In this document: piece after piece, positions 16,492-26,266 of the stretch
Position numbering within the stretch: position 1 is the first letter of the stretch
Layout: each line of letters begins with the position of its first letter
From: Hymenobacter sp. BRD128
Lineage (GTDB): Bacteria; Bacteroidota; Bacteroidia; Cytophagales; Hymenobacteraceae
Assembly (NCBI RefSeq): GCF_013256625.1
Contig: NZ_CP053908.1
Location: 3,968,001 to 4,032,000 of the forward strand
Length of the DNA: 64,000 bases
Reading direction: 5' to 3'
Translations under genes and position numbers: made by a program
Notes under the pieces: generated by a model
Databases searched by the model: none
Told to the model about the DNA's origin: nothing
Seen by the model: the letters and a program-made list of their open reading frames with translations, nothing else

Positions 16492-17106
16492 ATGCACAAG
16501 CCCCTCGCCCGCCTCGCGATTCTGCTTTCCGGCCGCGGCTCCAATATGCTGGCGCTGGCCGAGGCGGTGCGCGCGGGCGTATTGCATGGGCTAGCCGAAG
16601 TGGCCGTGGTATTTAGCAACGACCCGGCGGCGCTGGGCCTCGATGCCGCCGCCGCGCTGGGCCTGCCCACGGCTAGCCTGCCTTCCAAAGGCCGCAAGCG
16701 CGAAAGTTTTGATTTGGAAGTCGTTGATATTCTGCGAGAATATCGACCCAATTACGTGGTGCTAGCGGGCTACATGCGGGTGCTGTCGCCGGCCTTCGTG
16801 CGGGCGTTTGCGGGGCGCATCATCAATATTCACCCCGCCGATACGCACCAGCACCAAGGCCTGCACGCCTACGAATGGGCGTTTGATAACCGTCTGTCCG
16901 AAACCAAGATAACCGTGCATTTAGTTGACGAAGGCCTCGACACCGGACCCATTCTAGCTCAAGAGGTTGTAAATTTGATAGGGGCCGATACCCTGGCCGA
17001 AGTGCAGCGCCGGGGCCTGGCCGTGGAGCATACCTTATACGCCGAAACCTTGGCAAACCTTATTACGGGGGCTGCTATCCCCACCCTTCCAACTCATAAT
17101 TCATAA
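16492..17106 (+). CDS. purN: Phosphoribosylglycinamide formyltransferase (GART)
   Basis: A 204-residue 10-formyl-THF-dependent GAR transformylase. LAILLSGRGSNMLAL is the phosphate-binding start; GYMRVLSPAFV and IINIHPAD carry the catalytic Asn and His; the catalytic Asp is in LVDEGLDTGPILAQ. The stretch after NIHP reads ADTHQHQGLHAYEWA instead of the common SLLPKYPG, so this belongs to a divergent subgroup. The start ATG at 16492 lies three bases after purD. A doubled AACTCATAATT stretch (about 17091-17123) separates it from purF. Confidence 0.93.
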   Translation: MHKPLARLAILLSGRGSNMLALAEAVRAGVLHGLAEVAVVFSNDPAALGLDAAAALGLPTASLPSKGRKRESFDLEVVDILREYRPNYVVLAGYMRVLSPAFVRAFAGRIINIHPADTHQHQGLHAYEWAFDNRLSETKITVHLVDEGLDTGPILAQEVVNLIGADTLAEVQRRGLAVEHTLYAETLANLITGAAIPTLPTHNS

Positions 17107-17130
17107 TTTCTAACTCATAATTAACTGATT

Positions 17131-18627
17131 ATGTGTGGTATTGTAGGTTTTCACGGCCCCGAGCGTGTGGTGGGCGATATGATTATCGGCCTCACTGCCC
17201 TGCAGCACCGCGGGCAGGATGCCGCCGGCATTGCCACCTTCGACGGCGATACTTTTCACCTGCACAAGGGCCAGGGACTGGTAAATGACGTGTTTAAGCC
17301 CAAGCATATCAAGAAGCTGACGGGCAATACCGGCATCGGGCACGTGCGCTACACCACGCAGGGCGCCAACGACTCGGACCTGGCGCAGCCGTTCACCACG
17401 AGCTATCCGTTTGGGCTAGCCATGGTGCACAACGGCAACGTCATCAACTTCCGCGACGTGGCCAAGCTGCTGCACGAGAAGTACCACGTGCTGCCCAAGA
17501 CGACCAACGACCTGGAGCTTATCATGTACACCTTCGCCTCGGAGCTGCGGGTGAAGGACCTGGACCGGATTTCGGTGGTCGATATCTTCGACGCAGTGGA
17601 AACGACCCAGGAGCTAGTGAAGGGTGCCTACGCCACCGTTACCATCATTGCCGGGCACGGCCTGCTGGCTTTCACCGACCCGCTGGGCATCCGGCCGCTG
17701 GTGATGGGCCGCCGCGATACGCCCGAAGGCCCGGTGTATGCCTTCGCGTCGGAAAGTACCTGCTTTGATTACCTCGACTTTGAATTTGTCGAGAACGTGG
17801 GGCCGGGCCAAGCCATTTTTATCGACAACGACTACAAGGTTCACTATAAAAACCAGCAGGCGCTGCCCAAGGCCTTCTGCGTGTTCGAACAGATTTACTT
17901 CGCCCGCGAAGACTCGACCATCCACGGCCGCCTGGTGGCCCGCGAGCGCGTGCGCCTCGGCAAAATCATTGCCCGCAAGGTGGTTGATGCCGGCCTCAAG
18001 CCCGATATGGTGATTGACGTGCCGTCGTCGGGCTACTTTTCGGCGTCGGGGCTAGCCGAGGCCATCGGCGTGCCCTACCGCCGGGCGCTGGTGAAAAATA
18101 ACCACATGGGCCGCTCGTTTATCGTGCCCACCCAGGCCGGCCGCGAAGACGTGGTGAAGAAAAAACTAAACCCCATCCGCGCTTTCGTGGAAGGCAAAAA
18201 GGTAGCGGTGGTAGACGATAGCATCGTGCGCGGCACCACGTCGCGGCGTATTGTGCGCTTGTTGCGCGAGGCGGGGGCTAGCGAGGTGTACTTTATTTCG
18301 AGCGCGCCGCCCATCGTATCACCCTGCATCTACGGCATCGACATGGCCATGAGCACCGAGCTGATTGCGGCCAACTACACGGAGGAGGAAATCTGCCACT
18401 ATATTGAGGCTGACAAGGTTATTTATCAGGATTTGAGCGACTTGCAGGACTTGTTTGCCGAGGAGCGCGGCCATGGCGGCTCGTGCTTCGCGTGCTTCAC
18501 CGGCAAGTACCCGACCGGCGATGTGACGCGCTACCTGCGCCACATCCAGGAGGAGCGCCAGAGCCACCGAAGCGAGAAAAAGGGCGAGTCGGTGAGTGCC
18601 AAGGCCCCCGCGCCGACCGAGCACTAG
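17131..18627 (+). CDS. purF: Amidophosphoribosyltransferase
   Basis: A 498-residue enzyme for the first committed purine step, PRPP plus glutamine to phosphoribosylamine. Cys2 of MCGIVGFHG is the N-terminal nucleophile glutaminase residue. LQHRGQDAAGIATF, GIGHVRYTTQG and VHNGNVINF are glutaminase motifs. The PRPP loop is VAVVDDSIVRGTTSRRIV, with IDVPSSGYFSASGLAEAIG before it. GGSCFACFTGKYPTGD near residue 455 holds three Cys close together, where some family members bind a 4Fe-4S cluster, though the pattern here is partial. It is separated by 24 bases from purN and followed by a long palindrome. Confidence 0.96.
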   Translation: MCGIVGFHGPERVVGDMIIGLTALQHRGQDAAGIATFDGDTFHLHKGQGLVNDVFKPKHIKKLTGNTGIGHVRYTTQGANDSDLAQPFTTSYPFGLAMVHNGNVINFRDVAKLLHEKYHVLPKTTNDLELIMYTFASELRVKDLDRISVVDIFDAVETTQELVKGAYATVTIIAGHGLLAFTDPLGIRPLVMGRRDTPEGPVYAFASESTCFDYLDFEFVENVGPGQAIFIDNDYKVHYKNQQALPKAFCVFEQIYFAREDSTIHGRLVARERVRLGKIIARKVVDAGLKPDMVIDVPSSGYFSASGLAEAIGVPYRRALVKNNHMGRSFIVPTQAGREDVVKKKLNPIRAFVEGKKVAVVDDSIVRGTTSRRIVRLLREAGASEVYFISSAPPIVSPCIYGIDMAMSTELIAANYTEEEICHYIEADKVIYQDLSDLQDLFAEERGHGGSCFACFTGKYPTGDVTRYLRHIQEERQSHRSEKKGESVSAKAPAPTEH

Positions 18628-18643
18628 TGCTGTGCATACAAAA

Positions 18644-18747
18644 AAGAACGTCATGCTGAGCTTGTCGAAGCATCTCTGCCACGCCGCTAGGGTTGCTAAG
18701 CCAATGGCGCGGGAGAGATGCTTCGACAAGCTCAGCATGACGTTCTT
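18644..18747. repeat. Long perfect palindrome, CATGCTGAGCTTGTCGAAGC family
   Basis: Arms of 34 bases (18644-18677 and 18714-18747) are exactly complementary around a 36-base loop. It starts 16 bases after the purF stop and ends 45 bases before purM. It is the closest relative of the copies at 8993-9088 and 58592-58684 (shared ends AAGAACGTCATGCTGAGC at the last). It is probably a mobile REP/MITE-like element that also acts as a terminator. Confidence 0.8.
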
Positions 18748-18792
18748 GTAAGTTCTTCTAAGTATCTCGTTTGTATCTCGTTTATACACTTT

Positions 18793-19887
18793 ATGAACAA
18801 CGCCCAAACCCCCGACGCCGGCTACTCCATCGACCTCGGCAACGCCGCCTCGAAAAACGCCTATAACTGGTCGAAAAAGACGTTTGCTACCCGCGCCGGT
18901 CTGCCCGGCGAGCCCGCCCGCGACCTCGACGGCGGCTTTAGCAACGAAATCCGCTTCGGCCAGGAGCGCCTGGGCATCAGCTCGGATGGCATCGGGACCA
19001 AAATCGAGCTGGGCGAGCGCCTCGACAAGTACGACACGCTAGGCTACGACCTGGTGGCCATGACCGCCGACGACCTCATCGCCGCCGGCTTCGTGCCCAC
19101 CAATCTCTCGAACATCATCGACGTGAATACCCTCGACTACGACGTGGTGGACGAGATGATGCGCGGCCTGCACGACGCCTGCCAGTTCTCGAAAATCGCC
19201 ATCACCGGCGGCGAAATTGCCGAGTTGGGCAACCGCATCAGCGGTTTCCCCGGCGCCCGCATGAATTTCAACTGGTGCTCGACGGCCATCGGCGTGCTGC
19301 ACCCCAGCCTAACCCAGCCCCTGAGCGGCGCCACCGCCCAGGCCGGCGATGCCGTGATGGCCCTGCGCTCGCCCTCGTTCCGCTCCAACGGCTACTCGCT
19401 GGCCCGCAAGACCTTGCAGCGCCTCTTCGGCGACAACTGGCATACCCAGCCCTACGACGGCACCGATGCCGACCAGTACGCCACCTGGGGCGAGGCCCTG
19501 CTCGCGCCCTCGCTCATCTACGCGCCCGCCCTCACGGCAGTGCTCGACGCCGGCCTGCCCCTGCGCGGCGCGGCCCACATCACGGGCGGCGGCGTGGCCG
19601 ACAACTTCAAGCGGGTACTCAAAAATGGCCTTGGCGCGGTGCTCGACAACCTCTTCGCGCCCCTGCCCGCCATGCAGCGCCTCTGCGAAATCGGCGGCAT
19701 CAGCCCCGAAACCGCCTACCTCTACTGGAATATGGGCAACGGCATGCTGCTCGTAGTAGCCCCCGAAGCCGCCGAAGCCACCGCGCAGCAGCTCGCCCAA
19801 AGCGGCTACCAGGCCCAGCTAGCCGGCTACCTCACCGCCGAAGCCGGCGTAACGCTGCGCGTTGCGGCGGGGGAGTTGAAGTACTAG
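18793..19887 (+). CDS. purM: Phosphoribosylformylglycinamidine cyclo-ligase (AIR synthetase)
   Basis: A 364-residue AIR synthetase, which closes the imidazole ring from FGAM. LGISSDGIGTKIELG is the ATP/metal-binding core, MTADDLIAAGFVPTNLSNIIDVN corresponds to the family DD motif, ITGGEIAEL and FRSNGYSLARKTLQ follow, and HITGGGVADNFKRVL is the C-terminal signature. The Bacteroidota branch is more divergent than E. coli PurM but all landmarks are kept. The ATG at 18793 is used; an in-frame ATG at 18718 is inside the repeat. Its stop overlaps the stop of the converging lipoprotein gene. Confidence 0.93.
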   Translation: MNNAQTPDAGYSIDLGNAASKNAYNWSKKTFATRAGLPGEPARDLDGGFSNEIRFGQERLGISSDGIGTKIELGERLDKYDTLGYDLVAMTADDLIAAGFVPTNLSNIIDVNTLDYDVVDEMMRGLHDACQFSKIAITGGEIAELGNRISGFPGARMNFNWCSTAIGVLHPSLTQPLSGATAQAGDAVMALRSPSFRSNGYSLARKTLQRLFGDNWHTQPYDGTDADQYATWGEALLAPSLIYAPALTAVLDAGLPLRGAAHITGGGVADNFKRVLKNGLGAVLDNLFAPLPAMQRLCEIGGISPETAYLYWNMGNGMLLVVAPEAAEATAQQLAQSGYQAQLAGYLTAEAGVTLRVAAGELKY

Positions 19888-20363
19888 GGCTTAACGGCTC
19901 GCGGATACCAGCCACTTAAACAGCCGCCATACGCAGTGCTGTCAGGGTAGTCCATGTAAAAGTTTTTAATACTGACAGAGTCATGGGCCTTGTTAGAGAG
20001 TGCCCATTCTTGGGTTTCTATTCGGCAGTCACCTACCATTAAAGCCGCTTCATAATTATAGCCAGCTCGCAGTCGAATTCGATAATGTCCTGTTCGGGGC
20101 ATTGTATTGTCGGTAACTGATTCGGTAATGCCGCCATTTAGTTTGTGGCTGAATACTACTCTAAAATCACGCATTAGAAAAGTGTCAGCGCCAGTCTTTC
20201 CATAGTATACCCGCCCCTTTACCACTACTGTATGCGGCTTATCGATAAAAGTTAAGTATGAATCTGGTGGTGGGACCACACCCGCTCGTTGGCAAGAAAC
20301 AACACCTAGTGTCGTCAACCCTATGGTTGCTATGGCTACTGTAGATATTCGGAAAGCGTACAT
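19884..20363 (-). CDS. Hypothetical lipoprotein, low GC
   Basis: A 159-residue predicted lipoprotein: MYAFRISTVAIATIGLTTLG is the signal and VVSCQR contains the lipobox Cys. The mature part includes VVKGRVYYGKTGADTFLMRDF and an RIRLRAGYNYEAALMV strand, looking like a beta-rich carboxypeptidase-regulatory or adhesin-type sandwich, but I cannot name a family. Base composition is clearly more AT-rich than the purine genes beside it, suggesting recent arrival. It overlaps the end of purM tail to tail and starts 11 bases after a perfect hairpin. Confidence 0.6.
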   Translation of the reverse strand: MYAFRISTVAIATIGLTTLGVVSCQRAGVVPPPDSYLTFIDKPHTVVVKGRVYYGKTGADTFLMRDFRVVFSHKLNGGITESVTDNTMPRTGHYRIRLRAGYNYEAALMVGDCRIETQEWALSNKAHDSVSIKNFYMDYPDSTAYGGCLSGWYPRAVKP

Positions 20364-20374
20364 GATAATAATTG

Positions 20375-20415
20375 GCTCCTACAAGCAATAAGACTAACTT
20401 ATTGCTTGTAGGAGC
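20375..20415 (-). terminator. Perfect 18-bp hairpin, likely the ancestral pncB terminator
   Basis: GCTCCTACAAGCAATAAG (20375-20392), a 5-base loop, and the exact complement (20398-20415). It lies between the duplicated pncB tail and the start of the lipoprotein gene, both on the - strand. It probably ends the pncB/res transcript, though no T-run follows on that strand. Confidence 0.55.
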
Positions 20416-20437
20416 TTTGCTCATGTGTAAAAGCAGC

Positions 20438-20490
20438 CTACGCCGGCCGCACCGGCCGCTTCGCCAGCATGAGCTGCGTGCGAAACTCGT
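20438..20490 (-). repeat. Detached copy of the pncB 3' end
   Basis: Compared with 21638-21690, 48 of the 52 positions from 20439/21639 onward are identical, at an offset of exactly 1200 bases. Read on the - strand it encodes EFRTQLMLAKRPVRPA and a TAG stop, against EFRTQLMLEKRPVRPA and TAA in pncB; three of the four differences are silent. It starts 10 bases after the res stop codon. It is a gene fragment left by, or used as target of, the insertion of the xre-res pair. Confidence 0.8.
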
Positions 20491-20500
20491 ATAAACACTT

Positions 20501-20980
20501 CTACGGCCGTAGCCGCTCATCAAATGTGATTGGAACTGTAGAAACTACTCGCACCTGCGGCATCAAGGGGTGTTGTGGGTTGAGCAGTATGTTGCGGCTA
20601 GGTGAACTGGGAAGCACCACAGAGGGCACGGAGAAACCGACATAAAGATTTCCGGGTTGCAGGCGAGGCAGCAGGAAGTGGGCTAATTCTGTGGGGGCGG
20701 GTTGCTGTTGCCAATCGGGTGGCAGGTCGGTTTCGGCTATTGCTTCGATGGCTGCATCGGGCACGGAGATGGTAATCAGCACGAAAGGCGGCAGGTCGCT
20801 GAATGGCGTGCCATCGAGATGCACCAGTACTTCGAGTAGCGCTAGCTCGGGCGAAGTGGAGGTATACACCAGCGGTACACCGTCGGGATTCCAGCGGCCG
20901 CCGTATAAGCGGGCACCTTCGCCGCTGAGGGCGGCAGCGGCAAAGCGTTGCGTTTGAATGCGGTAAACGTGCTGCGGCAT
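20501..20980 (-). CDS. RES domain toxin (probable NAD+-degrading)
   Basis: A 159-residue RES-domain protein, the toxin half of a type II toxin-antitoxin system. Known family members deplete cellular NAD+. The three name-giving polar residues can be placed: Arg in HVYRIQTQRFA, Glu in SPELALLEVLVHL, and Ser in VPSVVLPSSPSRNILLNPQHP. GEGARLYGGRWNPDGVPLVYTS is the strongest family signature. The start is the ATG at 20980. It lies 68 bases downstream of its antitoxin gene on the same strand, the usual antitoxin-first order, and ends just before the stray pncB tail. Confidence 0.92.
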   Translation of the reverse strand: MPQHVYRIQTQRFAAAALSGEGARLYGGRWNPDGVPLVYTSTSPELALLEVLVHLDGTPFSDLPPFVLITISVPDAAIEAIAETDLPPDWQQQPAPTELAHFLLPRLQPGNLYVGFSVPSVVLPSSPSRNILLNPQHPLMPQVRVVSTVPITFDERLRP

Positions 20981-21048
20981 CAAGCAGAATAGATTCGACT
21001 CAAAAGTAGGGGGGCGTTTTCAGCAAGTTGTTAGATGCTGCTAGCTGG

Positions 21049-21570
21049 CTAGCTATACACCCCATAGGCTATGCGCCCCAGCAATTGGTCTACTACCCGA
21101 AAGCCGGTTACCGTATCCAGCAGCTGCAAAGGCGACTGCTGTTGTAGCAGGGGCAACGGCCGGCGCAGCCAGCGGTTAAATTTCCCTTGGTCTTCGAATA
21201 CCTCTACCCCGTGATTGGTCAGGGCTTGTAACAGTAGCAGTCGCTCGGCCTGGGCTTTGGTAAAGGCCAGCGTTTTCTCGGAGGGTTTGGCACTGAGCTG
21301 CCGGGCAAAAGTTCGCTCGGCCGTTGCCAGAACCAGCGCTAGTTCGTGCAGCGTCATACCCAGCTTAGCCGCCAGTTGCCGTGCGTGCTGCTGCCCAGCC
21401 TCCAACGACCATCCGGTACGTACCTGTTCTACAAAGCGCACGCCGGTAGCGGTGGCCACGGGTATCGACGTGACTGTATCGCGTGCTGCCGGGGTAGCCG
21501 CAATGCGGTTGTCTGGCTGTGAGCCAGCATGGCCGCCTATTGATGCAGAAGTGCCGCCGATATGATGCAT
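21049..21570 (-). CDS. Xre/MbcA/ParS-type antitoxin (DUF2384)
   Basis: A 173-residue antitoxin partner of the RES protein. A DNA-binding helix-turn-helix region (about GMTLHELALVLATAERTFAR) is followed by the toxin-binding domain with EKTLAFTKAQAERLLLLQAL and FNRWLRRPLPLLQQQSPLQLLDT, ending GRIAYGVYS, where the C-terminal tail plugs the toxin active site in characterised systems. The N-terminal ~50 residues are Gly/Ser/Thr-rich and not part of the domain. The ATG at 21570 is chosen over a TTG at 21582. Two TGCCAATT boxes upstream suggest autorepression. Confidence 0.9.
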   Translation of the reverse strand: MHHIGGTSASIGGHAGSQPDNRIAATPAARDTVTSIPVATATGVRFVEQVRTGWSLEAGQQHARQLAAKLGMTLHELALVLATAERTFARQLSAKPSEKTLAFTKAQAERLLLLQALTNHGVEVFEDQGKFNRWLRRPLPLLQQQSPLQLLDTVTGFRVVDQLLGRIAYGVYS

Positions 21571-21576
21571 AGTTTT

Positions 21577-21609
21577 TGCCAATTAGCGCTAAGGTAGCTG
21601 CCAATTGGC
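21577..21609 (-). promoter_or_regulatory. Candidate autoregulatory operator of the xre-res unit
   Basis: TGCCAATT occurs at 21577-21584 and again at 21599-21606, 22 bases apart (two helical turns). The second copy is part of the 10-bp palindrome GCCAATTGGC (21600-21609). The pair lies directly upstream of the antitoxin start, as expected for a repressor binding its own promoter. Confidence 0.45.
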
Positions 21610-21637
21610 AATATAACGCTGGCTAACAGAGGATAGT

Positions 21638-23133
<1,496 letters not shown>

Positions 23134-23235
23134 GGGACAAAGCAAGGCTAAAAATTGCAAGTGAAGGCCCGGCCCGGCCCCCGGCTACACCCAAGCCTCA
23201 TCTGGCCACCACGCCCCGCGCCTTACCTTGGCTCC

Positions 23236-23925
23236 GTGAATACACCTTCTGAACCGCGGGCGCTGTTGCATCGGGTAGGCCACCTGCCAGCGTCGGGCCG
23301 CCTGCTCGTTGCCTTATTAATGGGTGCCATCGCGTGGTGGTTGACGCCCCTGCACTACCAGCCACTGGCTCGCCTGCTGATTGGCTGGGATTCGTTCGGT
23401 CTCATTTCGCTGGCACTCATCTGGATTGGGATGTACACGGCCGATGCCGACCGCATCCGGGCCGTTGCGGCGGCCGAGGACCTGAGCCGCGCCGTGAGCT
23501 TCGTCTTTGTGCTGGTAGCTGCCAGTGCCAGCTTGCTGGCGGTAGTCGTGTTGCTGAGTACCAGCCACGGCCTGGGTCCTGCCGCAATGGCTAGGCATAT
23601 TGCCTTAAGCATCCTGGCGGTAGGGACGGCTTGGCTGCTGGTGCACACCGTGTTTACGCTGCGCTACGCGCACATTTACTACGATGCCAACCCCGACGGC
23701 TCCGACGTGGGGGGGCTGGTATTTCCGGGCAATGACCAGCTGGAGCCCGACTACCTCGACATGGCCTACTTTTCGTTCGTAGTCGGCATGACTGCCCAAA
23801 CCGCTGACATCAGCATTAGTGGCCGGGAGATACGCCGGCTGGCGCTGCTGCACGGTCTGATTTCGTTTGGCTTCAATACGGCCCTGATAGCCTTGGTTAT
23901 CAGCGGAGTAGGCGGTGTACTTTAA
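23236..23925 (+). CDS. DUF1345 family membrane protein
   Basis: A 229-residue integral membrane protein of the DUF1345 family, function unknown. There are about five hydrophobic segments: LLVALLMGAIAWWLTP, SFGLISLALIWIGMY, a pair around residues 80-140, and a C-terminal helix. The family signature around residues 170-200, LEPDYLDMAYFSFVVGMTAQ followed by TADISISGREIRRLALLHG, is well preserved. The GTG at 23236 is the best start: TACCTTGG (23224-23231), one base from the -7 consensus, ends four bases before it, implying a leaderless message. An in-frame start farther upstream would read through this promoter. Confidence 0.85.
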   Translation: MNTPSEPRALLHRVGHLPASGRLLVALLMGAIAWWLTPLHYQPLARLLIGWDSFGLISLALIWIGMYTADADRIRAVAAAEDLSRAVSFVFVLVAASASLLAVVVLLSTSHGLGPAAMARHIALSILAVGTAWLLVHTVFTLRYAHIYYDANPDGSDVGGLVFPGNDQLEPDYLDMAYFSFVVGMTAQTADISISGREIRRLALLHGLISFGFNTALIALVISGVGGVL

Positions 23926-23957
23926 GGTTTGTTAGCAGTGGGGAGAGGCTCACCAGC

Positions 23958-24866
23958 TTAAAACAGGCTGCCCTGCACCTGTTGCGGAACGAGCCGCGGC
24001 GGCGCCACCACAATGCCGGTCAATTCCTGCATCCGGGTTAAAAAATGCTGTGCCCAGATGGGTGCGTGACGCACATCCTTCTGGTGAATAAAGACATACG
24101 CCGTGTGCAGGCCCTGCGCGTACCACCCGGCCAGGCGCTCGGCCCAGGCGTCGGCGCGGGCGTAGTCGCTGGGCACCAGGCCGTGGCCGTTGAGGCGGAT
24201 AAAGGCCGTGGGAGTAGTGAGGCGCTGGGCCAGCACGTCGCGCCGACCCGCCACGTCCGTGATTACCAACGTCTTATTCAGCGCTTCGAGCGTAGCGAAA
24301 ATGGTGTCGGCTAGCCCCTTATCTGAAAACCAGCGCGGGTGGCGCAACTCCACCGCCAGCGGCACTGCGGCGGGCCAGTCGAGCAGAAAGCGCTCTAGCC
24401 GCAGCAGCAGCTCGGGGCCGAAGTGCGGCGGCAGCTGCAAAAAGCAGGTGCCCAGGTTGTCGCCCAACTCCTGCACGGCGCGGGTAAAGCTGAGCGCGAG
24501 CGCGTCGGTATTGTACAGCTCGCGCTCGTGGCTGATGCTGCGCGGCAGCTTGGGACAAAACTTGAAGCCCGGCCCCACGGCCTCGCGCCAGCGCCGCCCG
24601 GTGGGCGCGTCGGGAATGCGGTAGTGGGTGGTATTTAGCTCGATGGAGTTGAACTGCTGGGCGTAGTATTTCAGAAAGTCCGGCTCCTTGGCCCCCAGCG
24701 GGAAGTACGAGCCCAGCCACTCTTTATTGGTCCAGATGGGGCAGCCCACGAACAAACCAGGCGAAGCCGGGGGCTGGGCGCGGCTAAGCACCTGGCTGGT
24801 AGCCGGGTGGTCGGGGGGCAGGCGAAAATCAACGTAGCGCAGGTCGGGCAGGCGGCCAAAATCCAT
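23958..24866 (-). CDS. DUF72 domain protein (YecE-like)
   Basis: A 302-residue DUF72 protein with the TIM-barrel-like family pattern: FVGCPIWTNKEWLGSYFPLG at the start, FNSIELNTTHYRIPDAPTGRRW, FCPKLPRSISHERELYNTD, LGTCFLQLPPHFGPELL, LAVELRHPRWFSD, and AFIRLNGHGL near the C terminus, where most relatives have a YIRFHG-type motif. Its function is not known; conserved acidic and aromatic residues suggest an enzyme. It converges with the DUF1345 gene. The start ATG at 24866 is four bases after an exact -7 element. Confidence 0.93.
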   Translation of the reverse strand: MDFGRLPDLRYVDFRLPPDHPATSQVLSRAQPPASPGLFVGCPIWTNKEWLGSYFPLGAKEPDFLKYYAQQFNSIELNTTHYRIPDAPTGRRWREAVGPGFKFCPKLPRSISHERELYNTDALALSFTRAVQELGDNLGTCFLQLPPHFGPELLLRLERFLLDWPAAVPLAVELRHPRWFSDKGLADTIFATLEALNKTLVITDVAGRRDVLAQRLTTPTAFIRLNGHGLVPSDYARADAWAERLAGWYAQGLHTAYVFIHQKDVRHAPIWAQHFLTRMQELTGIVVAPPRLVPQQVQGSLF

Positions 24867-24870
24867 GCGG

Positions 24871-24878
24871 CAAAGGTA
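24871..24878 (-). promoter_or_regulatory. -7 promoter element TACCTTTG, four bases before the DUF72 start codon
   Basis: TACCTTTG on the - strand is an exact match to the Bacteroidota -7 consensus. Only CCGC separates it from the ATG, so transcription should start at or within the first codon, giving a leaderless mRNA. Confidence 0.55.
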
Positions 24879-24884
24879 CGGCTT

Positions 24885-25213
24885 TGGGGGCGGCTCACAG
24901 GCGCGGGAAGCTACAATAGAATTAGTAATGATGCAAACTCACTCCGGGGTTAAACTAAAGCTTTAAGCCAAAATTTTACACCCGTCGGATAATCGTATTT
25001 TCTGCCTTGTATTATGAAAGTACAAAAACTTCCCATAAGCTGCCTTAACTAAACACAATTGCTACTTATAGCGGCCGGCAATGCACTAGTTAAATGCAAG
25101 ATTTATAAGTAAAATGCAAATTTATGTTCGGGGCAGTGCTTTTAGTAAAAGTGAAATGTCGGTTTTAGCAAGGTTCGGCCTACATTCGGCTAGTTCACCA
25201 TCCACTAAAGCGC
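24885..25213. other. AT-rich 330-bp intergenic region upstream of the RlpA-like gene
   Basis: No gene seen. The stretch 24910-25170 is much richer in A and T than its surroundings and holds short repeats such as AAATGCAA (about 25094 and 25112) and several TAAAGC/TTATAA words. TACATTCG (about 25180-25187), one base from the -7 consensus, could be the promoter of the gene starting at 25214. It may be a regulatory region or a foreign remnant. Confidence 0.4.
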
Positions 25214-26185
25214 ATGCCGCTTACGCGACTACCTTCTTTTCTCACCGCTTTTCTGCTTTACTGCCTTTTGGGGCTAGTGATGGGGCTAGGGCTGGTATCG
25301 CCGGCCGCCGCCCGTCCCACCCGCGTTAACCGGGTGCACAAGCTGCACCACAGGCACTTACGGCGCCGCATCCACATTTCCCGGATGCTGCCGACTATCA
25401 TCCCGACGGCCCGCGAGGGCTACACTACGGTGCTGCGTGGCCGTGCTTCGTGGTATGGGCGCCGCTTTCAGGGCCGCCGCACTACCAGCGGTGAGCGCTT
25501 CAACCGCCACGAGTTTACCTGCGCCCACAAGACGCTGCCCTTCGGCACCCGCCTGCGGGTTACGAACCTAACTACCGGCGCTACGGTGGTAGTGCGCGTC
25601 ACCGACCGCGGCCCATTTCGCCACCAGCGTATTATTGACCTAGCCGAGGTAGCCGCCCGCCCGCTGGGCATCGTCGAGGCCGGCGCTGCCACCGTAGTGG
25701 CCGAGGTAGTAGACAGCAGCACACCGCTCGGCCTGGCTGCTACTCCCGAAAATCTGGCTGTTCTTCGTGCCAGCGACCCCAACCCGGAGGCCCCCTTTAC
25801 GGCCTACCTGCTGCCCGAGGTGCCCGCGGCCAGCGCAGCCCTAGCCACTGCGCCGCCCAGCCCGGCCGCTACCGAGAAGGCCGCTGCCCCGCGCTTCGTA
25901 GTGCAGGCCGGCACGTTTATCGATGCGCAGCACGCCCAGGCGATGCAGGCCCGCATCCTGACCATCGACCCGGCCCTGGCCGCCGACGTTGTGACTGTGA
26001 TGGTAGAAGGCCGCGTGCTCAATCGCGTAGTGGTGAGCCAGCTTGAGAGCTGGCTAGCCGCCGAAACCGTGCGCCGAAACCTGCAGCTATGGGGCATCGC
26101 GGGGCTGGTAACTCAGCTTCCCGCCAGCCAGGCGCTAGCCAGTGCTGAAAAACCGGCCCTGGCCGTGGCGGAGACGCTCAAATAG
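25214..26185 (+). CDS. RlpA-like septal lytic transglycosylase (DPBB plus SPOR domains)
   Basis: A 323-residue secreted protein. After a signal peptide (FLLYCLLGLVMGLGLVSPAAA) and a basic His/Arg-rich stretch (residues 35-57) comes the double-psi beta-barrel: GRASWYGRRFQGRRTTSGE, FTCAHKTLPFGTRLRVTN and VRVTDRGPF, with the Asp used by RlpA enzymes to cleave denuded glycan strands. An Ala/Pro linker leads to a SPOR domain (about residues 230-300, RFVVQAGTFIDAQHAQAMQ), which binds septal peptidoglycan. The role is probably in cell separation. The gene is alone and ends before a strong bidirectional terminator. Confidence 0.92.
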   Translation: MPLTRLPSFLTAFLLYCLLGLVMGLGLVSPAAARPTRVNRVHKLHHRHLRRRIHISRMLPTIIPTAREGYTTVLRGRASWYGRRFQGRRTTSGERFNRHEFTCAHKTLPFGTRLRVTNLTTGATVVVRVTDRGPFRHQRIIDLAEVAARPLGIVEAGAATVVAEVVDSSTPLGLAATPENLAVLRASDPNPEAPFTAYLLPEVPAASAALATAPPSPAATEKAAAPRFVVQAGTFIDAQHAQAMQARILTIDPALAADVVTVMVEGRVLNRVVVSQLESWLAAETVRRNLQLWGIAGLVTQLPASQALASAEKPALAVAETLK

Positions 26186-26205
26186 CTAGCCTGCCTCACT
26201 CTACT

Positions 26206-26253
26206 CACCAACAAAAGCGGCGCCTCTGCGAAGAGGCGCCGCTTTTGTTGGTG
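26206..26253. terminator. Strong bidirectional terminator
   Basis: A perfect 22-bp inverted repeat (26206-26227 and 26232-26253) with a 4-base loop; the arms contain AAAAGCGGCGCC and its complement ending in GCTTTT. It lies between the converging RlpA-like gene and the 78-residue membrane protein gene and serves both strands. Confidence 0.85.
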
Positions 26254-26266
26254 TGAGCGTACTTAA

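Noticed and set aside
17085..17130. Doubled AACTCATAATT stretch upstream of purF as a PurR-type operator.
   Set aside because: It is a short direct duplication of AT-rich sequence without dyad symmetry, and no similar box precedes the other pur genes.
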